Shown: positions 51,832-61,306, counted from the first letter of the stretch. The stretch: DNA of 64,000 nucleotides from JAFDCJ01 sp964527835 (GCA_964527835.1 CAZGNV010000009.1:1-64000); one strand, 5' to 3'. Notes: a model not told the origin generated them from the sequence alone. Numbers and translations: made by a program.

Positions 51832-52531
51832 GCTCAACAACATTCAGACATATTACGGCAACATCCAGGCGCTGAAGGGGATCAGCATCGAGGTGTCCGA
51901 AGGGGAGATCATCACCCTGCTGGGGGCCAATGGCGCCGGCAAAACCACCACCTTGATGTCCATTTGCGGGATCGTGCCGCCCCGTTCGGGGGAGATTATT
52001 TTCCAGGGCCAAGCCATCCAGGACATGGCGCCCAACGACATTGTGGCCCTGGGGATCTGCCAGGTTCCGGAAGGCCGCCGGATTTTTCCCTATTTGACGG
52101 TCACCGAGAATCTGGACCTGGGGGCTTTTTTGCGCACCGACAAGGCCGAAATCAAAAAAGACATTGAATACATCTTCGAGCTTTTCCCCATTCTGGCCGA
52201 GCGGCGCCACCAGGCCGGGGGAACGCTGAGCGGCGGAGAGCAGCAGATGCTGGCCATCTCCCGGGCCCTGATGGCAAAACCGCGCCTGCTTTTGATGGAT
52301 GAGCCCTCCCTGGGTCTGGCGCCGCTGGTGGTCAAACGGATATTTGAAATCATCAAAAAGATCAACGAAGAAAACAAAACCACCATCTTGCTTGTCGAGC
52401 AGAATGCCAACATGGCCCTCAAAGTCGCCCACCGGGGCTACGTGATGGAAACCGGGCAGGTGACCATTGCCGACAGTGCCCAGGCGCTGATGACTAACGA
52501 CAAGGTTCGTGAAGCTTACCTGGGAATGTGA
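51824..52531 (+). CDS. livF: Branched-chain amino acid ABC transporter ATPase LivF (235 aa)
   Basis: The smaller Liv ATPase: Walker A GANGAGKTTTLMSI, signature LSGGEQQMLAISRALM, Walker B LLLMDEPSLGLAP and H-loop LLVEQNANMALKVA. The start MLKLNNIQTYYGNIQAL at 51824 has GGAGAGG 6 bases upstream; the ATG at 51818 is an alternative. It closes the first Liv operon. A further Liv set starts 182 bases on. Confidence 0.92.
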   Translation: MLKLNNIQTYYGNIQALKGISIEVSEGEIITLLGANGAGKTTTLMSICGIVPPRSGEIIFQGQAIQDMAPNDIVALGICQVPEGRRIFPYLTVTENLDLGAFLRTDKAEIKKDIEYIFELFPILAERRHQAGGTLSGGEQQMLAISRALMAKPRLLLMDEPSLGLAPLVVKRIFEIIKKINEENKTTILLVEQNANMALKVAHRGYVMETGQVTIADSAQALMTNDKVREAYLGM

Positions 52532-52713
52532 GCGTTGGGCACCCCGCCTTTGTTTTCCCCGCTGATTCGCCAGCCCGGCATAATTTTTCTTGACTTCCAC
52601 CGGCGTTGTTATTTATGGTTGAGCTCAATAAATGAACTGCATTCAGGGGTTTTGCATGATTGCGGCAGCATTAAATTTTCGCCGTTGATCCTTCCATAAT
52701 GCCGGGAGGCTCC

Positions 52714-53475
52714 ATGCTTGAAGTTCAGCAGGTTGAAAAGAGCTTTGGGGGACTGAAAGCCGTCGATGGTTGCTCCATAACGGTCAAGGGGGGGACCATC
52801 ACCGGGCTGATCGGGCCCAACGGCGCCGGCAAGACCACCCTGTTCAACATCATTACCGGCTATTACAAACCCGACCGGGGCAAGATTTTTTTCCAGGGGC
52901 AACCCATCGAAGGACTGCCGCCCCACAAAATATTTCAGCAAAAAATATATCGCACCTTCCAGATTACGCGCGAGTTTTCCCAGCTGACGGTACTCGAAAA
53001 CCTGATGATCATGCCCGAGCACCAGGCCGGGGAAAAGATCTGGAACACTTGGTTCAGGCCGTCCTCCGTGCGCCGCCAGGAAAGACAGATCCTGGACAAA
53101 GCCATCGAAGTGCTGGAGTTCGTCGAACTGATCGACCTCAAGGATGAATACGCGGGATCGCTTTCCGGCGGGCAGAAAAAACTGCTGGAACTTGCCCGCA
53201 GCATGATGGCCGATCCCAGAATGGTGCTGCTCGACGAGCCGGGAGCCGGGGTGAACCCGACTTTGATGAAAAAACTGATTGCCAACATTGAAACCCTGCG
53301 CGAAGAAAAAGGCATCACTTTTCTGTTAATCGAACATGACATGAACCTGGTCATGAATCTTTGTGACCCGGTGATTGTGATGAGTGAGGGCAAAAAGCTG
53401 GCCGAGGGGTCTGCCGAGCAAATCAAAACCGACGAGCGGGTTCTCGAGGCCTACCTGGGTGGACAGTATCGATGA
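52714..53475 (+). CDS. Second Liv-type ABC transporter ATPase, LivG-like (253 aa)
   Basis: Walker A is GPNGAGKTTLFNI, signature LSGGQKKLLELARSMM, Walker B MVLLDEPGAGVNPTLM and H-loop LLIEHDMNLVMNL. ATG 52714 (MLEVQQVEKSFGG) follows GGGAGG at a 5-base spacing; the in-frame ATG at 52699 is less likely. It is the first gene of a second transporter set with the order G-F-H-M. The end overlaps the next gene by 4 bases. Confidence 0.9.
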   Translation: MLEVQQVEKSFGGLKAVDGCSITVKGGTITGLIGPNGAGKTTLFNIITGYYKPDRGKIFFQGQPIEGLPPHKIFQQKIYRTFQITREFSQLTVLENLMIMPEHQAGEKIWNTWFRPSSVRRQERQILDKAIEVLEFVELIDLKDEYAGSLSGGQKKLLELARSMMADPRMVLLDEPGAGVNPTLMKKLIANIETLREEKGITFLLIEHDMNLVMNLCDPVIVMSEGKKLAEGSAEQIKTDERVLEAYLGGQYR

Positions 53476-54179
53476 TCGTGATAGAAGTCAAAGGTGTGAC
53501 CGCCGGCTATGGCGCAGTCGACATTTTGCATGCTGTCAGCATGCGGGTTGAAACGGATCAGATCGTTTCAGTGATCGGGCCCAACGGCGCCGGCAAATCA
53601 ACGCTGCTCAAAACCATCTTCGGACTTCTGAAGCCCCGCGGCGGGAGCATTACCTTCAATGAAACCGAAGACATCACCGGCTTGAAACCGGATAAAGTGG
53701 CGCGCAAAGGAATCAGCTATGTGCCCCAGGTGGACAACGTGTTTCCCACATTGACCGTTGAGGAAAACCTGGAAATGGGGGCTTTCATCCGCACCGATGA
53801 TTACAGCCGGCGAATCCAGGACATGTATGATCTTTTTCCGGTGCTGGGAGAACGCCGCAAACAGAAGGCCGGACAGCTGTCCGGGGGGCAGCGCCAGATG
53901 GTGGCCATGGGCCGCGCCCTGATGCTCGACCCGCAGCTGCTGCTGCTCGATGAGCCGTCGGCCGGACTGGCCCCCAATCTCGTCGACATGATATTTGAGA
54001 AAATCCAGCAGATCCGGACCACAGGGGTGGCCATCATCATCGTGGAGCAGAATGCCCGCGAAGCGCTGAAGATGGCCGATCACGGGTATGTATTGGCCAT
54101 GGGCCGCAATGTTCTGGATGACAGCGGCGAAGCGCTGCTGGCCAGCGAAGAAGTCGGAAGGCTGTATCTGGGGGGGTAA
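53472..54179 (+). CDS. Second Liv-type ABC transporter ATPase, LivF-like (235 aa)
   Basis: Walker A is GPNGAGKSTLLKTI, signature LSGGQRQMVAMGRALM, Walker B LLLLDEPSAGLAPNLV and H-loop IIVEQNAREALKMA. Its ATG overlaps the previous stop (ATGA). With LivG2 it powers the second permease. Sequence divergence from the first livF (different insert and Q-loop regions) shows this is not a recent duplication. Confidence 0.92.
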   Translation: MIVIEVKGVTAGYGAVDILHAVSMRVETDQIVSVIGPNGAGKSTLLKTIFGLLKPRGGSITFNETEDITGLKPDKVARKGISYVPQVDNVFPTLTVEENLEMGAFIRTDDYSRRIQDMYDLFPVLGERRKQKAGQLSGGQRQMVAMGRALMLDPQLLLLDEPSAGLAPNLVDMIFEKIQQIRTTGVAIIIVEQNAREALKMADHGYVLAMGRNVLDDSGEALLASEEVGRLYLGG

Positions 54180-54207
54180 TCAAGCTTTCCCAATCAGGGA
54201 GTTGCGC

Positions 54208-55122
54208 ATGCTGGAACTCATCGTTTACGGAATTGTTTTCGGAAGCATCATTTCTCTGGGCGCCATTGGCCTGACGCTGGTTTTCGGCATCATCCGGTTT
54301 GCCAATTTTGCCCATGGGGATTTGATGACCGCCGGGGCCTATCTGGCATTGCTGATGGTCAGCAGCGTGTTGTCGTGGATCGGGGTCCCGGACACCACTT
54401 TCGGCTCACTGTCATTCGGCTGGCGCATGCTGATCGCTTTTCCGGTCTCCATGTTCGGCGTTGGATGTTTAGCCATCGCAGCGGACCGGATTCTGTATCG
54501 CAAGCTGCGGATGAAAAAAAGCGGGCCGGTCATGCTGGCCATCTCGTCGCTGGGGGTGGCGTTCATTGTCCGGATGCTGGTGCTCATATTCTGGGGGGCG
54601 GATTCGCTGTTTTACCGGCCGGGGTTGATGCGCCCGGCCATTTACCTGCCATTGGGGGTCAAGATCCGCCCGGATCAGATCCTGATTCTGATCGTGGTGT
54701 TTTGCCTGGTTTTCTTGCTGCACCTTTATCTGCAAAATACAAAAATGGGCAAGGCCATGCGCGCCACGGCGGACAACACCGATCTGGCGCTGGTCTCGGG
54801 TATCGATACGGAACGGGTGGTCATTTTAACCTGGGGCATCGGCGGCGGCCTGGCGGCAGCCGGCGGCATCCTCTATGGCATCGATGTGCAGGTGCACCCC
54901 TATATGGGGTGGAATTTTCTAATTCCGCTTTTTGCGGCCACGATTCTGGGGACCATCGGCAACATGTGGGGCGCTTTGGCCGGCGGCTTGATTATCGGGG
55001 TGGCGCAACAGGTGTCCACCGCCTTCTTGCTGCCCACATACAAGCCTGCGGTGGCCTTCATGCTGATGATTCTGATTCTGCTGATCCGGCCCAAGGGACT
55101 TTTCGGAGGCAAACGGGAATAA
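54208..55122 (+). CDS. Second Liv-type permease, LivH-like (304 aa)
   Basis: ATG 54208 behind CAGGGAG begins MLELIVYGIVFGSIISLGAI, the normal LivH start; frames that extend further upstream overlap the ATPase gene. GLTLVFGIIRFANFAHGDLM is the family motif, and KMGKAMRATADNTDLALVSGID the coupling loop. The end FGGKRE overlaps the start of the LivM-like gene by one base (TAATG). Confidence 0.92.
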   Translation: MLELIVYGIVFGSIISLGAIGLTLVFGIIRFANFAHGDLMTAGAYLALLMVSSVLSWIGVPDTTFGSLSFGWRMLIAFPVSMFGVGCLAIAADRILYRKLRMKKSGPVMLAISSLGVAFIVRMLVLIFWGADSLFYRPGLMRPAIYLPLGVKIRPDQILILIVVFCLVFLLHLYLQNTKMGKAMRATADNTDLALVSGIDTERVVILTWGIGGGLAAAGGILYGIDVQVHPYMGWNFLIPLFAATILGTIGNMWGALAGGLIIGVAQQVSTAFLLPTYKPAVAFMLMILILLIRPKGLFGGKRE

Positions 55123-56090
55123 TGGAACTCAGCGGCGTAATTGCATATCTGGTTTCACTGGCGATCACTGCCGGGATCTATGCTGTCTTTTGCCTGGGAT
55201 TAAACATCCAGTGGGGCTACACGGGACTGTTTAACATCGGCATTGCCGGTTTTTTCTGCATCGGCGCCTATACCTCGGCCCTGATCACCCTGCCAGCGCC
55301 CACGGGTCTTTATGCCAAGTACGTCCATCAGCTTTTCGGGTTGAATCTGCCCTTTATCTTCGGCGTGCTCGGCGGGGCGCTTATCTGCGGGATTATTGCT
55401 TTTCTGATCGGAATTCCCACCTTGAGACTCGGCGAGGACTATCTGGCCATCGCCACCCTGGGAATTGCCGAGACCATTCGCCTGGTATTCAATAATGAGC
55501 CCTGGCTGGCCAACGGCGCCCGGGGGCTGACCGGACTCCCGCAACCCCTGGAAGGACTGGTGGAGCCGCACAATTACAATTACATCTATTTGCTGATTGT
55601 GATCATCATCCTGGTGATCGTTTACCTGATGATCGAGCGGGCCATTCGATCTCCCTGGGGCCGGGTATTGCGGGCCATTCGGGAGGATGAAGGGTCTGCG
55701 GCCATGAGCGGCAAGGATATTTTCCACTTCAAGATGCAGTCGTTGATTTTCGGCTCCATGGTGATGGGAGCGGGAGGTGCTTTATTTGTCCATTACATGA
55801 AGGCCGTATCGCCGGATATTTTCACTCCTTTATACGGGACCTTCATTATCTGGGTAATGCTGATCGCCGGTGGCAGCGGCAACAGCAAGGGGGCCATTGT
55901 CGGCGCCTACGTGATCTGGGGGGTTTGGATCGGCACCCAGCTGTTGACCGACTTGTTGCCCTATACCCTCAAGTCCAGGGCCCCTTACATCCGATTTCTG
56001 ATCATCGGGGTGATATTGGAACTGATCTTGCTTTACCGGCCCCAGGGAATTCTGGGGGAAGAAAAAAGGGTCTCCCGGATGCTGGAATAA
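55122..56090 (+). CDS. Second Liv-type permease, LivM-like (322 aa)
   Basis: The start at 55122 overlaps the LivH-like stop. GLNIQWGYTGLFNIGIAGFFCIGAYTSALI is the conserved opening region, SPWGRVLRAIREDEGSAAMSG the ATPase-contact loop, and YRPQGILGEEKRV the usual C-terminus. It lacks the DUF3382 extension of the first LivM. It forms a heterodimeric pore with the preceding protein. The corresponding binding protein is probably the one at 58740-59954, on the other strand. Confidence 0.92.
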   Translation: MELSGVIAYLVSLAITAGIYAVFCLGLNIQWGYTGLFNIGIAGFFCIGAYTSALITLPAPTGLYAKYVHQLFGLNLPFIFGVLGGALICGIIAFLIGIPTLRLGEDYLAIATLGIAETIRLVFNNEPWLANGARGLTGLPQPLEGLVEPHNYNYIYLLIVIIILVIVYLMIERAIRSPWGRVLRAIREDEGSAAMSGKDIFHFKMQSLIFGSMVMGAGGALFVHYMKAVSPDIFTPLYGTFIIWVMLIAGGSGNSKGAIVGAYVIWGVWIGTQLLTDLLPYTLKSRAPYIRFLIIGVILELILLYRPQGILGEEKRVSRMLE

Positions 56091-56162
56091 AAATCCGAAA
56101 ATTCTTCCCGTATTCGGCCTTTGAAAAAGGGGCGGTTTAACTCATGCTAACCGTCAATCCGT

Positions 56163-58492
56163 TCACTGGGTAAGGCCCGAGATTCCGGCCACAAGAAAAA
56201 ATGCCAACACCCAGCCGATAATTTGATGCAGATAAAAATAGTAGCGTCGCCAATCGGAAAAATCAATCGCTTCATGTTTTTTCCGCAGCGCGATAACCGG
56301 CAGGAGCCTATCCAGGCTAAAGGCGCTTAAGGCGGCCCATCGGCTGAAACGAGATCGGCCACCGAGTTGGATCAATTCTTTGTTTTTGTTGTCCGTTACG
56401 CATACAACCAGCCCGATAACCACGAATACTGCCACCCAGATCAGGCTGCGGAAATTGCCCATGCCCAGCCCATAGCCAACCGTCCATTTGTTTGCTGACA
56501 ACACCAGCCACCTGGGCCAGGGGGCGAGCTTGCGTTCGCGCTCTTTGCCGGCAAAAAGTACCGCATCCGCCTTGTCCGGCTGACCGTTTCGCCGCAAAAC
56601 CGATGCACATTGCTGATATATCTGGGGGGAATATTCTTTTTGCTTGGCAAGCCAACGCTGAAACCATTCAGCCGGCCGTGCCGTCATGTGCTTCAGTTTG
56701 GTCTCTGCAGCGGCGCTTTCAAGTCGATCATAGCTGAATCCGTCGAGGTTCAGATCGTCGGGCCAAACCCCTTCGCTGTCAATGATTGTCGGAACTTTGG
56801 CTCCTCTTAAATGCAATGAGGTCAATTGGGCATGGGCGATGCTGAATTGCTGACCGATTTCGACAAAGGGCATGGCAATTCCTTTTTCAAACAAACTGCC
56901 GTTCAACAAAACCCCGCCCCCGATTTTTGAACGAGCGATATTCAATGGCTGAATAAACCGGGCATCTTTTATATTCAGATCTCCATTGATGATTGCACCG
57001 AATATATTGACGGCCTTGAAAGCGCCGCCGCCAAAGTAGACATTGGAAAGAACATTTATGCTGCTTAGATACAATTCTCCAGTAAAATTTGCATCACTGA
57101 AATATAAATGACCGTCGATCCGGGCCGCTACAAACTGGGCATCATGGAAGCGGCCTGCTGCCAGAGTGACATCCCCTCTAGCAACGAGATTGTTTAGCAA
57201 AAGCTGACCGGAAACCTTGGTATTGATCAGGGAAAGATTGCCGGCGATTTCCGCCCCGTTAAGGTGCACATCCGTGCATGTCGTCTCATTGAGATAAAGT
57301 CCGCCGGAGGCTTTCACAAGATTCATCAACAGTGATCCTGAAAAGGCCGAACGACTCAAATGAATACCGCCGCCCACCCGGGTGTTTCGTAAATCTGTCA
57401 CAGTATGCCGACTGTCAGGCATGGTCAAATTTTTTCCGATCCTCATATCTTCCATCATCAGTTTGCCGCTGCATCGCATGCCGCTAGCATCCAGACTTCC
57501 GCCGATTTCCGATCCGGTCAGCATGAGCTCTTTTGCAAACTTGCTTTTTGCCAACCAGACGTCTAGCGCCACTCCCACGCCCCGCATAAGGACAGAACCT
57601 GAAAAGGTGCACTCTTGCATGATCAGGTCATTGCCGACATGGGCGCCCGAAAGTTCGGTGCGGGCGAAGCTTCCCCGCACCAGCCCAATGTCTGATCCCA
57701 CGCGGATGCTGTCCATACCTAATAATTCGGTGACGGTCGCAGCAGCAAGGGACAACTGGTTTCCGATACTGGCATTGTCCAGCACAATGCTGGTAAACTG
57801 CCCCCGGTCAAGATGCAGATTTTTATCAATTTGTACCCCGGCCGCCGTCAATGGGCCGGTCACGCGGGCGGCGGTCATTAACAGGCTGCCCTCGAATCGG
57901 GCGGACGACAGGTTCGTCTGCTGCAGGCGGCATTTAGCCAACCACAGATCGCCACCGGCCCGCAGCAGGTTCATGTTTACCACACCATCCAGGCGCGATC
58001 CCCAAAAGCTTAGAGTTGATTCAGTCCGTGCGCCGGCGAGAACCACCCCGCCGGCCAGCCAGCACGAATTCAGCCCCAGTTCACATTTGATGACCGCATT
58101 GGCAAGGTTCAACGGTTCTTTCATCCAGGCTCCCGAGATGACAATTCCATTGTGGGGGATCTTTTCCCGCCAGGGGTTGCGGCAAATGATCGCTTCAAGA
58201 AAAGACGATCGCAGGGCCCGCCGTTTTTTTCTTCAGCCGACCAGTCTTCTTGCCTTCCAGGGTCAAGGATTCTATTGTAACGCCGGTTGAAATCGGCCGG
58301 CAGGCCGGTGCAAACCCGATCCCAGACCCACTTTTCGGGATCGGTCCACTCAGGCGATGCCTCTGTACGGCAGGCAGCCGGCGACGATAGGGTGGTTTCG
58401 GCTTCTTTGAGGCTGGAAGATAATGCAAGAGGAATTTGACCCCCAAAAATAATCAGAGCCAAGACAGCTGATGTCTGAAAAAAATGTTTCAT
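56163..58492 (-). CDS. Exported beta-helix membrane protein, split by a -1 frameshift at an A-AAA-AAC site
   Basis: Two frames belong together. The first (58492-58121, 123 aa) has a signal peptide and the family-like WTDPEKWVWDRVCTGLPADFN. At the minus-strand heptamer A-AAA-AAC (58229-58223), reading in the -1 frame continues with RRALRSSFLEAIICRNPWRE and ISGAWMKEPL into the 653-residue frame ending at 56163. The joined product has about 776 residues. The middle is more than 20 repeats of about 20 residues (pattern L-x-x-A-x-I-x-G-x-L-x-L) typical of a right-handed beta-helix, and the C-terminus has two membrane helices (NFRSLIWVAVFVVIGLVVCV; IIGWVLAFFLVAGI). A single-base loss in the A-run is the alternative. 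Function unknown. Confidence 0.7.
58223..58229 (-). other. Candidate -1 frameshift (slippery) site
   Basis: The codons GAA GAA AAA AAC contain A-AAA-AAC in the zero frame. Slipping back one base gives CGG CGG GCC, the first codons of the long downstream frame. An eight-base A-run instead of seven would restore the frame without slipping. Confidence 0.5.
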
Positions 58493-58676
58493 GGTCCCCC
58501 CTGTACCGTGAGATTGATCGAGTAGATCTCGTCATGATAGTAAGCGATTCAATGGGGTCTGGATGCCATTTCAGCGGATGGCATGTGTTGTGGCTTTTTA
58601 TTGACAGATCACCATCGCTTTCCTGGGAGGCTGATGGATCCGCTTGGAAGAAGAAAAGTGCCCCAGATGCTGGTGT

Positions 58677-58709
58677 AAAAAAGGGCCCGCATTTTGCAGA
58701 CCCTTTTTT
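58677..58709. terminator. Terminator of the second Liv binding-protein gene
   Basis: On the minus strand AAAAAAGGGTCTGC pairs with GCGGGCCCTTTTTT around a short loop, about 30 bases after the stop codon at 58740. Confidence 0.7.
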
Positions 58710-58739
58710 GTCAGCCACTTCAATAATGATGGTTCGTCG

Positions 58740-59954
58740 TCACGGCGTCATGGTCTTCAGGGTCTTGAGCTTGCCTCCTGAGAACTCCCAGATCTCGATC
58801 GGGGTGACGACATCTCCCACTTTGTCGAAATCAACCGAGCCGGCCGCACCCTCATAGTTGATCTGCTTGCCCGCTTTCAACAGGGCAAAGGCCTTTTTGA
58901 ACTCTCCCGGAATGACGACCTCTCCGGGGGGATTGGCGACATAGCGCAGGTTGTCCCGGATGTTTTTGGAGGTCAGGGGCAAACCCTTGACCTTGGCCGC
59001 ATAAGCCGCCAGGCCGATGACGGCCGTTGCATCGTAGGCATTGGTGATAAAGGGTTTGGGGGGCAGCCGGCCGAATTCGGCCTTGTAAAATTCATTGAAC
59101 ATGTCGAAGGCCTTGCCGCCCACCGTTCCGGGGGCCGTACCCTTCTGGCCTTCAAGACGTTTGGCGCCGAGAACCTTCACGATGTCCTCTGATTTGGTGC
59201 CGTCACAGAACAAGAATCTTCCGTAATGGAAAAACTCGATGGCTTCTTTCAGATAAACCTGGGCATGCTCCGGGTAGCTGTAGGCCAGCAGTCGATCCGG
59301 ATTGCCCGCCAGGGCCTTTTTCAGCTCGGCGGTATAGGATTCAGAAACCTTCTCGTCGTGGGGGACCATGGCGAGCACCTTGCCGTGCCATTTATTTTCA
59401 AAGTTCTCCTTGAACACTTCCGCCAGTCCCTGTCCGTAGGCATTGTTCACGTACAGGATCGAAACGGTCTTGTTGTAGCTGGCGGCCAGCTTGGCAGCCA
59501 CCACCCCCTGCAGGGCATCGGAGGGACAGGTCCGGAACAGGAAATCCTTATTGGCGTCAGCCGGCAAAACGGTCATCAACGGGTTGGTGGATGCCGGTGA
59601 GATCATGAGCACATTGTTGGGAATGGTCACTGACTCCGCAACGGCCAGGGTCACCCCACTGGACAGGGCGCCGACGATGGCCACCACCTTGTTGACATTG
59701 ACCAGCTTCTTGGCCGCGTTGGTCGCCGGGACTGGCGCGGTTTCACTATCCTCATGGAAAAGCTGGATTTCGAATCCGGCCGCCGCCATTTGCTTGGCCG
59801 CCAGGACGGCACCATCTTTGATGGGCGGCCCGTATTCCTTTAAAGGGCCGGTGTGAGCCATGAGGGTACCGACCCTGATCTCAGCGGCGCAAACACCGGA
59901 GATAAAGACCAGCGACAACATCACAACGCTTGCAAAAACAACAAATTTTTTCAT
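58740..59954 (-). CDS. Liv-type ABC transporter substrate-binding protein (404 aa)
   Basis: A periplasmic type-I binding protein with signal peptide MKKFVVFASVVMLSLVFISG and mature start AEIRVGTLMAHTGPLKEYGPP. VGALSSGVTLAVAESVTIPNNVLMISPASTNP is the hinge region with the ligand-contact serines. It is longer than LivK (376) and diverged, so it may take a different ligand. It is the likely partner of the second Liv permease though transcribed separately from its own start behind AAGGAGG. The frameshifted beta-helix gene lies between them. Confidence 0.9.
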   Translation of the reverse strand: MKKFVVFASVVMLSLVFISGVCAAEIRVGTLMAHTGPLKEYGPPIKDGAVLAAKQMAAAGFEIQLFHEDSETAPVPATNAAKKLVNVNKVVAIVGALSSGVTLAVAESVTIPNNVLMISPASTNPLMTVLPADANKDFLFRTCPSDALQGVVAAKLAASYNKTVSILYVNNAYGQGLAEVFKENFENKWHGKVLAMVPHDEKVSESYTAELKKALAGNPDRLLAYSYPEHAQVYLKEAIEFFHYGRFLFCDGTKSEDIVKVLGAKRLEGQKGTAPGTVGGKAFDMFNEFYKAEFGRLPPKPFITNAYDATAVIGLAAYAAKVKGLPLTSKNIRDNLRYVANPPGEVVIPGEFKKAFALLKAGKQINYEGAAGSVDFDKVGDVVTPIEIWEFSGGKLKTLKTMTP

Positions 59955-60388
59955 GTCCGCCTCCTTTGGTTTGGATTATGGCCTTTTTCTGAATGCCATT
60001 GTCTGCTTTTTTCACCTCCTTTTCTCCAAAAAAAATTAATGAATTGGATTCCGCATCATACCTGTCCATCGGATGATGCTGCGGTCGTGGGTATGTCTGG
60101 GGACGGGTTGAAGTTGGTTCGACGGCAGGTTGGGGAGTGAAATCCGGCAGTCTATCTCGGGTCCAGCCTAACCGTCTCAACTTACAACCTGCCGCCCAGG
60201 CGCCTATGCAAGCAGGCTGCAACAGCATGCTTCGATGCTGGTCAGCACTGTAACCGTTTAGAATCAGCGTCGTTTCAAACTGCGAATCACCGTCAGATAC
60301 TAGATGAGAGTCAGAATAAAATACCCATATAGCAAACTGATCCTGCATGTCAAATAAAAAATAAATTTTATCAAACTGGATGAATTCC
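59955..60388. other. Intergenic region without recognised gene
   Basis: The 434 bases between the binding-protein start and the nicotinamidase promoter show no convincing coding frame or terminator. A short hairpin (CAGCAT-GCTTC-GATGCTG, about 60222-60239) is the only local structure noticed. Confidence 0.4.
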
Positions 60389-60418
60389 TTGACACCAAAA
60401 ATTGTCTATTGTATACAA
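60389..60418 (+). promoter_or_regulatory. Promoter with overlapping GntR-type operator before the nicotinamidase gene
   Basis: TTGACA (60389-60394) and TATACA (60412-60417) lie 17 bases apart. The perfect palindrome TTGTATACAA (60409-60418) covers the -10 region and matches the kind of site bound by FadR/FCD-type GntR repressors, one of which is encoded at 61482. Confidence 0.55.
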
Positions 60419-60448
60419 AAATTTCTATTTTTATCTTTTGGAGCTTAC

Positions 60449-61087
60449 ATGGATAATCTGAAAAGTATGACTGGCGATACCGGCGTGATCATCGTCGATG
60501 TCCAGGCGGATTTTAGCGAGTTGAAATCCGGCAGCCTGGCGGTTCCCGGCACCGATGCCCGCTACATTGAAATGGTTGAAAATGCCACCCGCAAATTCAG
60601 CGAGCAGGGCCTGCGGCTGTATTTTACCCAGGACTGGCATCCGTCCGAACATGTCAGCTTTTACACCAATCATCCCGGAACCCGGCCGTTGGAGGCCATT
60701 GAAATCTCCGGGCGATCCCAGGTCCTGTGGCCGCCGCACTGCGTCCAGAACACCCCTGGGGCCGAAATCCTCCTAACGGTGCCCCAGGCGGCCAAAACGG
60801 TCCGCAAGGGGATGGATCCTAAATTTGATTCCTATTCAGGGTTTGCCGACGACGGCGGCCACAAAACGGAACTGGACCTTCTGCTGCGGCAGGATGACAT
60901 CAAACAGCTTATTGTTTACGGACTGGCAACGGATTACTGTGTGAAAGCCACGGTGCTGGATGCTCTCAAGGCCGGCTATGGAGTGGAACTGATGATCAAT
61001 CTGTGCCGCGGAGTCGATCCTGCCACCAGCGCAGCTGCGATCAAGGAAATGGAAGATTCCGGTGCCGTCATCACCCGTGAGAATTGA
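60449..61087 (+). CDS. pncA: Nicotinamidase/isochorismatase-family hydrolase, PncA-like (212 aa)
   Basis: ATG 60449 follows GGAG at a 6-base spacing. The catalytic triad is visible: D in IIVDVQADF, K in VRKGMDPKFD, and C in YGLATDYCVKATVLDA. The metal-binding D-x-H...H is seen in TQDWHPSEHVSF, which favours nicotinamidase over simple isochorismatase. It would turn nicotinamide into nicotinate for NAD salvage, in the cytoplasm. Similar hydrolases act on other amides, so the substrate is probable rather than certain. Confidence 0.85.
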   Translation: MDNLKSMTGDTGVIIVDVQADFSELKSGSLAVPGTDARYIEMVENATRKFSEQGLRLYFTQDWHPSEHVSFYTNHPGTRPLEAIEISGRSQVLWPPHCVQNTPGAEILLTVPQAAKTVRKGMDPKFDSYSGFADDGGHKTELDLLLRQDDIKQLIVYGLATDYCVKATVLDALKAGYGVELMINLCRGVDPATSAAAIKEMEDSGAVITREN

Positions 61088-61129
61088 CCTGCGGGCAGGC
61101 GCAGGTGAAGTTATGCGCCAGTATGAAAT

Positions 61130-61171
61130 TTGACGGTCCCGTAAAGAGTCGTTTTCGAACGACATCAACCC
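61130..61171. repeat. Left-end fragment of the family 2 repeat
   Basis: TTGACGGTCCCGTAAAGAGT and TTTTCGAACGACATCAACCC match the left end of the element at 32098-32350. The rest of the 394-base gap to the regulator gene holds the family 1 element at 61203 and an AT-rich stretch (61321-61480) likely to carry the regulator's promoter. Confidence 0.65.
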
Positions 61172-61202
61172 TAGTCGAAAAGCCGCTTAATACCTGAATT
61201 TT

Positions 61203-61306
61203 GCACGCGTCGGAGGTTTTCCTCTGCAAGGCATTTAAGGGCGACGCCATAGTCAGCTATTGCGAGCCCTTAATAACGCAGCAGAGGGAAGCCTCCGGCG
61301 CGCCCG
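61203..61306. repeat. Structured hairpin element (family 1), copy C
   Basis: Outer arms GCGTCGGAGGTTTTCCTCTGC and GCAGAGGGAAGCCTCCGGCGC pair over about 21 bases. The shared GCAAGGC (61226-61232) and AACGCAGC (61275-61282) frame an inner stem (TTAAGGGC/GCCCTTAA) and the apical hairpin CCATAGTCAGCTATTGCGAG. Confidence 0.7.

Noticed and set aside
54375..55121. N-terminal extension of the second LivM-like frame
   Set aside because: It overlaps the LivH-like gene in another frame; the family start lies at 55122 at the TAATG overlap.
35413..61306. CRISPR array from repeated hairpin elements
   Set aside because: The copies are single, kilobases apart, differ in sequence and have no regular spacers or cas genes.
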